A stretch of DNA of 64,000 nucleotides from Nemertoderma westbladi (taxonomy: Eukaryota; Xenacoelomorpha; Nemertodermatida; Nemertodermatidae): the NCBI GenBank assembly GCA_032718475.1, contig JAUCBJ010008617.1, positions 16,932-80,931 of the forward strand, given 5' to 3'. A model generated the notes under the pieces. The model did not search any database. It saw only the letters and a program-made list of their open reading frames with translations, and had not been told where the DNA came from. Numbering within the stretch: the stretch's first letter is position 1; every line of letters starts with the position of its first letter. Positions 1 to 8,781 of the stretch are shown one piece after another. The position numbers and the translations under genes are program-made.

Positions 1-729
1 ATTAATTAAAGAAAATACTAATGTATTTCGTAACATGTACGGAGTGTCGTATCCAAGAGCACTGGATTCCTTTAAAAATGGGAAATCTTCTAGTTCCAAA
101 GGAGTACTAGCACTTGGCAAGTTTCCTTTCCCAGCAGCCTTTAAGGATTGCATTCGTTTGTTATATATTTTCTGAGTTTTCCGGAATTCAAAACGTTCTA
201 GTACATTACCATAGTCAAGATCTTCTCTTAAGTAACGAATAATACCGAAATAATAGGCATGTAGTGTTGTTGTCTCGAATTTATCGCCATTTGCCTTTTT
301 GTAACGTTTGATAAAACTATTGACATTGTTGTCAAGCATGATTATACTCATCTGTTCAATAGGAATGTGACATTTGATAGATTTTAAAATTTCGAAAATG
401 TAGATATTGTTTGGTATTTTGCCTTGTGTTATGATTTTTGTGTAATTTTAAGTATTCGTCATTTACTGAAATCTTGAGAAAGTCGTAAATTTACATCACT
501 CACTACATCAGCATCCAAAATGCCACTACTGTCATTTTCGGAACCAATGAAACTGGAAGTGAGACTATCATCTGGCTGGCTCGCTATCTTCTAGGACTAT
601 ACTTGTACCAGTAGTTTCAGGACTTACACCGGTGTTGGGATTCCCATTTTCTTCGAGTTCCATTTCGAAATCAGAAAATAAGGCGTTTACAACATCATCT
701 GTCAGACTATTGCTGGCATTGTAATTCAT
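1..729 (-). pseudogene. Crypton/DUF3504-like fragment, cut by the window edge
   Basis: Read on the minus strand from an ATG at 729, this encodes an acidic N-terminus (MNYNASNSLTDDVV...). After a frame change it continues as a basic region containing MQSLKAAGKGNLPSAS, then PLELEDF and a Leu-Gly-Tyr segment, and runs off the window at base 1. The spacing of a basic Lys-rich stretch, a Gly-Lys-Gly-Asn motif and the following 'P-L-x-x-E' segment matches the DUF3504 region of Crypton tyrosine-recombinase transposons and their host-domesticated relatives (ZMYM, QRICH1, KCTD1). It is broken: a shift near 575-590 and a stop near 445-450. The catalytic Arg/His/Tyr part would lie outside the window. 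A domesticated host gene with introns is the alternative; the frame breaks favour a dead copy. Confidence 0.5.
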
Positions 730-938
730 ATTTTATGTACACCTAGTCTAGTCAGAGTGTAGTACCATACCGATATGGGGTTCTCTAAAGCGGAATTGAA
801 AGTATTGGACCAGGCAGAATACAGTACTGCAGTATGCCTACCAATTGACCAATATATAGGCCTACTGAGTTTTGAAAATACACAGAAGCTAAACTGAAAG
901 TATCCGACCTTGTTGCGTTGCAGAACCGGTAATGGTAG
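730..938. other. Spacer, nothing recognised
   Basis: Short stretch between the Crypton-like fragment and the first retrotransposon. It holds short TAGGCCTA-like and CAGTACTG-like words common elsewhere in the window, but no convincing reading frame or terminus. Confidence 0.3.
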
Positions 939-1454
939 GTGATTCTAAAAATGGTGCCCACGCAACGCTGCTGCACTTGCTGCAGTGGGGCTTGTTGGGG
1001 GTGTAGGTGCTCCAAAGCTGGAGTTCCCTGCATCTCGTGCACTCCACTAACCCTCAACAAATGCACCAATGGACCAACGGCAACCGTCCTTCCAGCCAGT
1101 TCGTCGACGAATCATTCCTCTCCGAATTCATCATCTCAACCCACGGTTCTACACTCGACCTCGTCCTCGTCCACCTCCCTAGACTCTGGTTTAGATGACA
1201 TGGATACCACTCTGGTACCCAAACCTGAGGGTCCCCTTGCTCCGACTGCTGTTTTCTCCCTGGTGGAATCCATCGAGTCAGCCTTCGGAGGCGTCTGGGT
1301 CAACGAACCGGGCACCTCTACCGACTCCTTCTGGGCGGACATACACGAGCGCCTAACACACCTGCCATCGCGGCGGTACTTTGTTCCCAGCGGAAATGTT
1401 GGTAGGAGAGCAGCGGGGATGCTCACGGACGAGATCGCAGAACCTGCAGGGTAG
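939..1454 (+). pseudogene. N-terminal CXC-type Cys-rich domain of the retrotransposon protein
   Basis: Residues 10-42 carry a dense cysteine array (CCTCC, then ACWGCRCSKAGVPCISC, then a further Cys near residue 41). This resembles the CXC/CRC zinc motif of tesmin/TSO1-type DNA-binding proteins and the N-terminus of related RT proteins in marine invertebrates. A Ser/Thr-rich linker follows, then a segment around FWADIHERLTHLPSRRY that may belong to the N-terminal extension. The role is probably nucleic-acid binding, by inference. The frame closes at 1,454, and homologous sequence continues in another frame from about 1,470 (DAEFWNSLLMRYDTHSSQLR). Confidence 0.5.
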
Positions 1455-1559
1455 TCCCCGGCCAGTGGGTGGTGACGCGGAGTTCTGGAACTCGCTACTG
1501 ATGCGGTACGACACCCATAGTAGCCAGCTCCGGGAAGCATTCGCGGCCCTCGCGCGTCG

Positions 1560-2045
1560 GATGGTGGACTCGGTGATTCCGGGCTCTCTGAGCCTGTCGA
1601 CTTGTCGCCCTCAACAAACAGCCGGGTGTTCGACTGATCGGAGTCGGGGAGGTCCCCTACAGACTCCTTGCAAACTGTATCGTCTCTACTACTGGTTCCA
1701 ATATCGGCCAGGTGTGCAGGGCAGACCAGCTGTATGGCGGGTTGAAGGCGGGAATCGAGGGCGCGGTACACTCCATGACCAGGCTTTTCGACCAGGAGGA
1801 ATCCGACTGCATTCTGCTCGTGGATGCCAAAAACGCATTCAACTCCATCAGCCTCACTGCTGTATCAACTGGCACAGATGCTCGCGGTTTATGTTCAATG
1901 CCTACAACGGCCACGCTGCTCTCTACCTCCCAGGCCAGGAGAGAACCCTCCCATCTGGAGCAAAGAGGGATATATGCAGGGCGACCCACTTGCAATGGGT
2001 GGATATGGTTGCTCCTCGTTGCCACTGATCTGGGTTCTCCGCAGT
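1560..2045 (+). pseudogene. Reverse transcriptase fingers and palm, motifs A and B
   Basis: Frame 2 from about 1,580 shows the RT entry motif ALNKQPGVRLIGVGE and, at 1,816-1,845, motif A (LLVDAKNAFNSI, with the catalytic Asp). The reading then jumps to frame 3 (LLYQLAQM), to frame 1 (RFMFNAYNGHAALYL) and back to frame 3, where motif B appears at 1,980-1,997 (GDPLAM). At least three small indels in about 200 bp show that this copy is non-functional. Motif C is not next; a tandem repeat intervenes and YADD appears only at 2,798. Confidence 0.7.
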
Positions 2046-2765
2046 GTTGCAGCTTCTTCACAGGCAGTGCAGGCGGTTGTCGCGCCCATACCGGAATCAT
2101 TCGTTCCTCTGACTACACCGGCGGTGCAGGCAGTTGTCGCGCCAGTAATAGACTCATTCCTCCATCTTCACCAACGGTGCAGGCATCTGTCGCGCCCGTA
2201 ATGGACTCAATTGTTCCTCCGACTTCACCCGGGGTGCAGGCGGTTGTCGCGCCAGTAACAGACTCAGACGTTTCTCTGACTTCACCGGCGGTGCAGGCTG
2301 TTGTCGTGCCCCTAACGGACCCAGTCGTTCCTCCGACCTCACCAGCAGTGCAGGCGGTTGTCGTGCCCATAATGGACTCGGTTGTTCCTCCGAACTCACT
2401 GGCGGTGCAGGTGCAGGCATTTGTCGCACCCGTAATGGACTCGATTGTTCCCCAGATTTCACCGGCGGTGCAGGCAGTTGTCGCGCCAGTAACAGACTCG
2501 GTTGTTCCTCCGACTTCACCGGCGGTGCACGTGGTCATCGCGCCCATAACACACTCGATTGTCCCTCTGACTTCACAGGCAGTGCAGGCGGTTGTCGCGC
2601 CAGTAATGGAGTCTGTCGTTCCTCCGATTTCACCAGCGGTGCAGGTGGTTGTCGCACCCGTAACAAACTCAGATGTTTCTCCGACTTCACCGGCAGTACA
2701 GGCTGATGTTGCACCCCTAATGGACCCGGTCATTCCCCCTACTTCACCAGCGGTGCAAGAACCAT
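2046..2765 (+). repeat. 60-bp coding minisatellite inside the RT domain, about 12 units
   Basis: About twelve direct repeats of roughly 60 bp encode a 20-residue unit of the type SPAVQAVVAPVTDSVVPPT, rich in Val, Pro, Ala and Ser. Because the unit is a multiple of three, the frame stays open across the array, apart from one shift after the second unit (about 2,140-2,160). The array lies exactly between RT motif B (GDPLAM) and motif C (YADD), two strands of the same palm fold, so it must have expanded after this copy lost function or else destroyed it. The minus strand also stays open across the array, an expected by-product of the repeat. One unit (about 2,400-2,420) carries a short internal duplication. 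Confidence 0.9.
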
Positions 2766-3558
2766 GCAACAAGCGCTCGGACTGCTGCCAGTGTTGGTAC
2801 GCTGACGATGCCTTGGCTGTTGGCAGACTGGCAGCTGTACATCGGTGGTGGCTGATGCTGAAAGAATTAGGCCCCTCAATCGGATACTTCCCCGAGCCGA
2901 GTAAGAGTCAGTTGGTTATCAAACACAGACTGGAAGACGCTGCCCACAAGATATTCGGCTCCAGCGGTGTCTGGATATCCCACGGCCACTACTTTCTTGT
3001 AGGCTATGTTGGCAACTCCGTTGGCAAGCGGGCGTTTCTAGCGGAGAAGGTGTCTGGCAGGACGAAGTCCATCGACATCCTAGCGGATGTCGCAACAGAG
3101 TTCCCTCAGACAGCCCACTCAGCGATGAGCCCGTTGTCTGCAAGCTGACTACATCCTCCGGGTGTGCAACCCACACAAGTCAGAACTTGCTCCGATCCGG
3201 TCGATGTTGGTCAACCGATACATCCCCTCTCTTTTCGGTTCGACCCCCAGCCCGGCCCTTGATTGGCTCTTGCTTCTCCCGGTCCGACACGGTGGTCTAG
3301 GCATCCAGGATCCCATTGAGCAATCCGGGCCGGCCCATCTCGCATCGACTTCCAGTACTGCTAGGGTTGTGGAGGCCATAGAGACTCTGGTGGGCGTCTC
3401 CACGTTGCTGACCACGTCGCCTGCCTCAAGACAGCCCTTGTCGAGTGTCGACAGACACAGGACGCCACCTGTAAGGCCAAATTCGAGGCCTCTCTGGCGG
3501 CGTTCCTACTTGATCGGCGCCAAACTGTCAGCCGGGCGGTGAAATACAAGACTGGTGG
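2766..3558 (+). pseudogene. Reverse transcriptase motif C and thumb region
   Basis: Motif C is intact (WYADDALAV, with YADD at 2,798-2,809), followed by a conserved-looking helix (HRWWLMLKELGPSIGYFPEPSKSQLV). A stop closes the frame at 3,146-3,148. In another frame the C-terminal connection continues with SLFGSTPSPALDWLLLLPVRHGGLGI, a Leu-Pro-x-x-x-Gly-Gly-Leu-Gly pattern typical of the region after the thumb. Further frame changes occur around 3,380-3,560. Together with the upstream RT part this is one decayed polyprotein. Confidence 0.65.
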
Positions 3559-4014
3559 ATGGCTCTCCACGCAACCCTCGCCCATAGACCACACCAACCT
3601 GGACCCGCAGTCTTTTCGGGACAACCTCGCGTTGCGTATAGTATGGCGCCCCCAGACCTTCCAGTAAACTGCGAGGGCTGCAGCGAGCCCTTGGACACTG
3701 CGCACGCTCTCAGCTGCAAGTTTGGAGGGCTAGTTATTCGCCGGCACAATGAGATCAGGGACGTGTTTGGTGACCTTCTTGTGGAGGCCTTCGGTGCGAC
3801 TAACGTCGAGCGGGAGGTCACCCTGGCCAAAGGTCACCTGGTCTTGGATGGGCAGGCGGTGGAGGGGGTGAGGGCGGATTTGGTATCCAGGGGTGTTTGG
3901 GCAAACCAGGTAGTGGCGTCTTTCGACGTATCGATTATAAATCTCGACGCCACTTCCTATGTTCGCTCCAACACCTCAACGGAGACCTTACTCGCCCAGA
4001 GGGAGCGGGTCTAG
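3559..4014 (+). pseudogene. C-terminal CCHC knuckle and restriction-like endonuclease of the retrotransposon
   Basis: Cys38, Cys41, His49 and Cys53 form a C-x2-C-x7-H-x3-C knuckle followed by GGLVIRRHNEIRD. The domain then ends with VRADLVSRGVW (Asp107) and VVASFDVSIIN (Asp123), a spacing resembling the PD-(D/E)xK-type active site of the restriction-like endonucleases that nick target DNA in R2/NeSL-type retrotransposons. This is the best preserved part of the element. The first Met is internal to the polyprotein and is not a true start. Further open sequence to about 4,315 in other frames is probably the rest of the C-terminus. Confidence 0.6.
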
Positions 4015-4471
4015 CAGGCGCACTACCAGGAGGCCTGTTACCTTCACCTTCACCCCATTGGTGTGTTCCACTGATGGTGTGTGGGGTGCGGAGGTGGCTG
4101 TATTCATTCGGCACCATGCAGAGACCCTATGCTCTAAGAGGGTCGGGATGAGACAGCGGGGTTTGGGAGAGGTTTTGGGTGTGGTGAGGTGGTGGCTGCA
4201 GTTTGGTCTCCTTCGGGCGATCTCTCTGTGCCTCCGGGGTGGTAGGAGGCCGTGGCAGGGCCTCGGGTTTGGGGATGGGGCGGGGATTCGGGGTGTTGAC
4301 CCAGATATGTACTGATTACATATCTGTTTCTTTATTGTAAATATTTACTGTTAACCTGTGCTTCAATCTTAATTATTCTACTTAGTTAATTTGTGATCAT
4401 TTGTGCTTCACCTGATTTTATATTTTATTAATGGAATAATAAAAAGTTATGATTTTGTTGAAAAAAAAAAA
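4015..4471 (+). other. 3' end and tail of the retrotransposon
   Basis: GC-rich remnant coding sequence runs to about 4,315 and then turns sharply AT-rich. Several AATAAA-like words lie near 4,430-4,440 and an A run follows at 4,461-4,471, consistent with the 3' end of a retrotransposed RNA. Confidence 0.5.
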
Positions 4472-4487
4472 TAATACCTACCAACAG

Positions 4488-4512
4488 TGCGAAGTGTAGG
4501 TTACACTTCGCA
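4488..4512. repeat. 25-bp palindrome just after the retrotransposon tail
   Basis: TGCGAAGTGTA and TACACTTCGCA form perfect 11-bp arms around a 3-base loop, 16 bases downstream of the A tract. A related word (AGCGAAGTGTA) recurs near 4,592. It could be part of the insertion target or of another repeat; nothing in the sequence decides this. Confidence 0.6.
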
Positions 4513-5099
4513 GTGGGTACAGCCTGGAGAAAAAGAGATGACAGAGCTGTCAAAGTGCGTTCAAAATGCGATACAAAACGACCAGTGTCACAGCGAAGTG
4601 TATCTGTGAATCAGGCTTTATATATAAGGTCCTACTGGTTGGACTGTATAATAGTTTTAAACTACAGTAGTAACTTGCTTGGCCTGCATTTCTAAACTGA
4701 TGTTTGTTTAGTCACTAGGCAACCATTCTGTTGCTAAGCTAAATGTAGAATAAGTGGGAAATAATATAGTTATTTTCCCTAGGGCAAAACGCCCTGTAGA
4801 AATACATTGTTCTTGTTATTTTCCCGCAAATTAATGTGTAATAACTATATTTTTTATTATTTGAACAGTGTGCATGGAAATATTCCCGCTCCCAATAGAG
4901 GCATTGCACAGTAGAGACCAATTAAATAATTAGTGTATAAAAAAGTCAAAATTTAAATTTGCAACTTATATACTGATTTTGGGTTCAGTTCTAGAATTCT
5001 TGCCTGGAAACCATTCCGCACACCAGACATGGTTGAAGCATACCATAACTTTGGCCCCTCATATCCGTAATATCAATTTTGTTTGGAAATGAGTAATGG
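4513..5099. other. No gene recognised
   Basis: AT-rich sequence with only short open frames and no family resemblance that I can support. Confidence 0.4.
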
Positions 5100-5841
5100 A
5101 AATGTAAAAAAAAATAGTAACCGTAATACAATTAAGTCAATATGGTAGGACAGTACTGCGTACACATACCAGGGTTAGATATTCATACGTAATACATTTC
5201 ATACAAATCAACCAACAATAATTATTTAACGAAAACTGGAAACAATCTCGAAATACAAGTTAAAAGAAGTATACATAATACAGTTAAGTCAATACTGTAG
5301 GATATAAATGTATACACACACCATGGTTAGATATTCATATGTAATACATATAATACAAATGAACTAACAATAATTAGAGAAAAAATGGAAACCATATAGA
5401 AATAAAGTATCCGTAATACAGTTTTAAGTCACTACTGTAGGACAAAAATGTACACACAGACACCAGGGTTAAACAAAAAGTGGAAATAATCTCGAAATGC
5501 AAATTAATTAGCAAGTCGTAGGACTTGATTACTGTAAGAATTGTTGGCTGATTGACTGGCTGGCTGGCTGACTGGCTGGCTGGCTGACTGACTGACTGAT
5601 CTACAGCCAAAACTACTCTAACGATTTCGATGAAATTTTCACAGCGGCTAGATACCGCGATTCTAAGGTCCCTGGTATGTTCCGCTATTTCGTCCATGAG
5701 CCATGGGCTCGAAAAATAGACATAAACGAAAAAACGCCATAGGCGCAATGGTAAAATAACACCAATGACAGCTTGTTGATGGAATTTACATTTGATTGAT
5801 GACTTCCGACTTGCTTAACGGCGTCTTGACGCCGTCTCTAG
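5100..5841 (+). mobile_element. Helitron-like non-autonomous element, 3' end at 5,841
   Basis: The right end shows a perfect 8-bp hairpin (ACGGCGTC, TT loop, GACGCCGT at 5,818-5,835), then CTCTAG and a T at 5,842. A short GC hairpin a few bases before a terminal CTRR followed by T is the diagnostic 3' end of Helitrons. Upstream lies a (CTGG/CTGA)n tract (about 5,550-5,600) and a moderately conserved-looking segment (5,600-5,760) that appears on the minus strand as an open frame rich in Gln-Pro-Ala-Ser; I regard that frame as non-coding. The 5' TC terminus was not identified, so the left limit is provisional, set at the tandem repeats. Confidence 0.5.
5115..5480. repeat. About 150-bp tandem repeat, 2.5 copies
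   Basis: Copies begin near 5,120, 5,272 and 5,410 with CGTAATACA(A/G)TTAAGTCA-like starts, each followed by TAGGA and GTACACACA-like words, then a GGTTAGATATTCATA block in the first two copies. Internal divergence is moderate. It may form the body of the Helitron-like element. Confidence 0.75.
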
Positions 5842-6529
5842 TTAAGGTAAATGTTAATTTACCTTAATTTTAAAATAAAATAAAATAATTTTAGTTCTGT
5901 AAATACTGTGGGCTAATTTGTATATGTATCACATATTAATATCTAACACTGAGAGTGTATGTACATTTCTTTCTGTCCTATATGATTGTTGTTATGGTTG
6001 GTGTGATGTGAATGAATAACATTTCTTATTTATGATTCCTGAAGCTGTTGTTTGGTTATATTGGTTTTTGGTGGAAGGAAATTTAAAGTGTACTCTAGTC
6101 AAAGTTTTTCGGTTCTTAGTTAATTCTGTTTACCGGTACCACTTGCCACCCAAAAGGGTTTTGAAATATTGCAATCATTTTATTTTTTACTTCATCCTAT
6201 CTAAATTCATCAAATCTAAATTATAAATTAGAAATATTTAATCCTTTGAAAATATATTAATTCTAATATTCAAATATATCATATTATTTAAATTGGATAT
6301 GGCGGATTCCACTCCTGGTCTCAATTTGACTTTTCAATAATCCAGAAGACAATAACACAGAAGACTGAAGAGTATCGAAATATACTGAAGAAGTCAGAAG
6401 TACTGTGAAACAGAATCTGTTAAGAATAAGTTTGTGAAATTCCCAACAGATGTTCAGAAACTCTTTTATGTTGCTTCATGTAGGTGTGTTCGTGCCACCA
6501 TATAGATGGCATGCCACTGAGGTCTTTAT
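5842..6529. other. AT-rich stretch, no gene recognised
   Basis: Very AT-rich, with no supported coding sequence. From about 6,300 the composition changes, and this part may be the degraded upstream portion of the LINE that begins to be readable at 6,532. Confidence 0.35.
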
Positions 6530-7356
6530 GAGTGTTTGGAGCTCATTCTCCCCATTTTGTGGAAATGTATAGGACAAATAGAGTCCCTCAAGAACTGAAA
6601 ACAAATAAATTGGTCTCAGCCCCAGAGGAGGGCAATCTAACAACCGTATTTTCCGATATTAACCGATATTTTCGTGTAATCTCGCTAATCTTGATTGATA
6701 CAAAGCCATACAACAGAATTATATTAAATCACATCAGGGACCCTGTCGAGGGACTGTTACATGGGAACCAGAATGGGTTCAGTAAAGGTCGTGGAACCAT
6801 GGAGCCTATTCTGGCACTTCGAAGGATAATCAAAGAGTTATCAATAAAGAAAGACATGACATGCTATTATCTATGTTGACTTCTTTAAAGCCTACAATTC
6901 AGTCTCCCGACCCCATATGTTCAGCATACTGGCAGCATAGGGATTCCTGAGGAAATTATTGCAGCTATCATATCACTGTACAATAGCCATTCAAAGTCGT
7001 ATGGGGAGTCCTTCTGGGTGACACACTTGCACCATTTTTATTTGTAATTGTGGTTGATTTTGTTTTATTCACGTACTGAGACCATTTTAATAAATATGGG
7101 GTGATGGTAACACCCCCCACAGGCACAAGAGGTAGAGGAAATCCAGCAAAGTACCTTACTGATCTAGACTTTGCTGATGACTTAGAGGTACTGTCAGAAT
7201 CACTAGATGGAGCACAAAGACTCCTCTGCTTATTGGAGCAGGTGCTTCTATTGTTTGACTTTTTGTAAACTCAAAGAAGACCAAAATCATGACAGTTAAC
7301 CTAGACTGCCCTAAAGAAATGTCTAATCGTAAGGGCATAAGCTCTAAAGATGGCTC
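6530..7356 (+). pseudogene. LINE-D, left half: reverse transcriptase fingers and palm
   Basis: From 6,532 a frame reads through YFRVISLILIDTKPYNRIIL and NQNGFSKGRGTMEPILALRRI, the RT 'Y-R-x-I-S-L' and 'N-Q-x-G-F-x-x-G-R' blocks. Motif A follows in another frame (VDFFKAYNSV, about 6,874-6,905), then a damaged motif B region and motif C (YLTDLDFADDLEVL, about 7,156-7,195). Stops and shifts are frequent. The reading stops at 7,356 because a Mutator-like element is inserted there; it resumes at 16,365. It resembles APE-type LINEs with the 'LTDLDFADD' motif, RTE-like or related; the clade is uncertain. Confidence 0.7.
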
Positions 7357-7365
7357 CCAGGAAGG

Positions 7366-7560
7366 GGATAGTTATTTTTACAGAACACAGCAGAACACAA
7401 TAGAATACAGGCGGAACATAGGCGAACACAGCTGTAATTAAAATCTACACCAAAAAATAGCACATTTGGGAAAGTACCATACTTAATCATACAACTGTAA
7501 GATGTCAATTACATATTTAAATTAAATGGCAGTTTTCCATATCCTCCAAAATAAATTACC
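7366..7560 (+). repeat. Left terminal inverted repeat of the MULE
   Basis: It matches the reverse complement of 16,161-16,355 with scattered substitutions and small indels. The GAACACA-rich segment (7,380-7,430) is nearly unchanged between the arms; the inner part (7,480-7,560) has diverged more. Confidence 0.9.
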
Positions 7561-8009
7561 TGATCAGAGTTGCCCGATCAGCGGTTCGGTTAGGCCTGTA
7601 CCTGTTACTATGTAGTCCAGTAGTCTGCCTGTCAGCCTGTTCCAGTACTGCAGTAGGCCTAGTGCTGTAGAGACATGTACAGACTGACAGACTGTACATT
7701 GTACAGGCAGACAGATATAGGCTTCCTACAGTCCTACTGTTCTATTGCAGTATTGCTGTATTGTCACTGCTGCGCTATCACACCGTCTGACCGTATTGCA
7801 TACCGCTATGCTGCTATTTGTACCGGTAAATCCTGAAATTCAGTATGACTGTAGGAGTAGAGGAGGTCTGGCTGCCTGGAGATAGGCTCACTTTTATTTC
7901 ATAGTTCCTACTTAGCAGCTTGGTGTGGTTTGTAGGTCAGTCTGTCGTCAATAGCCTTCCTGCCTTTGCTTTATGCCTACCGCTGTGTACAGTGCAGCTT
8001 AACACAGTA
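7561..8009. other. MULE subterminal region, non-coding
   Basis: No reading frame. It is dense in short words such as CAGTACTG, TAGGCCTA and ACCGGTA, and the equivalent zone on the right side (15,880-16,120) has the same character. This is possibly a transposase-binding zone, by inference from composition alone. Confidence 0.4.
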
Positions 8010-8020
8010 CGGCCCTTAAA

Positions 8021-8349
8021 TGCCAAAACCGTCTAACTCATTTTTACATAGTTTTGAGAAAAACGCAAAATGCTTTCCGGGCCTGTCATTTGATTTCTGA
8101 TTGGTGGAAATCCTGTAAAATGATGTCATTAGGTAAGTCATAGTCATAGAATTGTTTGAACAGCTTATTTTGAACTGAAACTCCTATCTACATAGTGTAA
8201 TGTGAGATAGAGCGTATTTGCTTTTATGTTTTCATAGACATTTGTATGCCAAAACCGTCTATCTCAGAGTTAGTCTGTTTTGGCATGTATAAATTTGCTG
8301 TATAACCTGGAGTTCTAGATATTCATTTATGCCAAAACCGTCTATCTCA
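8021..8349 (+). repeat. Left subterminal motif array of the inner transposon
   Basis: Three copies of a 20-bp motif (TGCCAAAACCGTCTAWCTCA) lie at 8,021-8,040, 8,247-8,266 and 8,330-8,349. The second and third are each followed by a partial inverted copy (AGTCTGTTTTGG). Such arrays typically bind the transposase. Confidence 0.85.
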
Positions 8350-8399
8350 GATATAGTCTGTTTTGGAATAATTAGATTTGTTGTTTAATATCAATAATC

Positions 8400-8781
8400 T
8401 TAAGTTCCAGAATATTTTATATATTGGTTGAGGGTGGGTGTTGGATGTGTAAACGCAACAGGTTGGAGTGAGGGGGTGGGGTGTGGGTTGGTTGGTGGTT
8501 GAGTAGGAGGTTTTGTGGCTGGAAGCTGGAAGGCCATAGTAAAGTAAAGCAGTAGGTAATAGAATAATGTGGAAACAACATAATTTATCAAATTATGATT
8601 ATCTAATATTATTGAGGTTCTATTGATATTATTCAAATTTACTAATAACTAATTAATTTATAACAATCGATTTGTATTGAATGTAATAAACAAGCATACA
8701 AAGGTTGTTTATAGTTCTCAAAAAGACACAAATCACAGCAAACCAATCTAACTCTCATAATACTCGTACTTGTTATACTCC
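8400..8781. other. Non-coding part of the inner transposon
   Basis: It contains a G/T-rich tract (8,430-8,510) whose minus strand reads as Thr-Pro repeats, and AT-rich sequence to 8,780. It is probably the 3' untranslated region of the minus-strand transposase gene. Confidence 0.35.

Larger units (their letters stand above)
939..4471 (+). mobile_element. Decayed non-LTR retrotransposon with CXC motif and restriction-like endonuclease
   Basis: The parts occur in order on the plus strand: a Cys-rich CXC-type motif (about 961-1,060), RT fingers and palm (1,580-2,030), RT motif C and thumb (2,766-3,560), a CCHC knuckle and a restriction-like endonuclease (3,559-4,014), and a 3' end with an A-rich tail at 4,461-4,471. 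Elements with this architecture lack the N-terminal APE endonuclease of CR1/L1-type LINEs; the related R2/NeSL group usually targets specific sites. Base composition is clearly GC-richer than the flanks. The coding region needs several frame changes, so it is dead. The 5' end was not located. The clade is uncertain; the restriction-like endonuclease group is the best guess. Confidence 0.7.

Noticed and set aside
2113-2772. Long minus-strand open frame of Thr/Gly-rich 20-residue repeats
   Set aside because: It is the antisense of the 60-bp minisatellite; open frames on both strands are expected from a repeat whose unit is a multiple of three without stops.
5374-5748. Minus-strand frame with Gln-Pro-Ala-Ser-Gln repeats
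   Set aside because: It arises from a (CTGG/CTGA)n tract inside the Helitron-like element. The rest of the frame has no recognisable domain.
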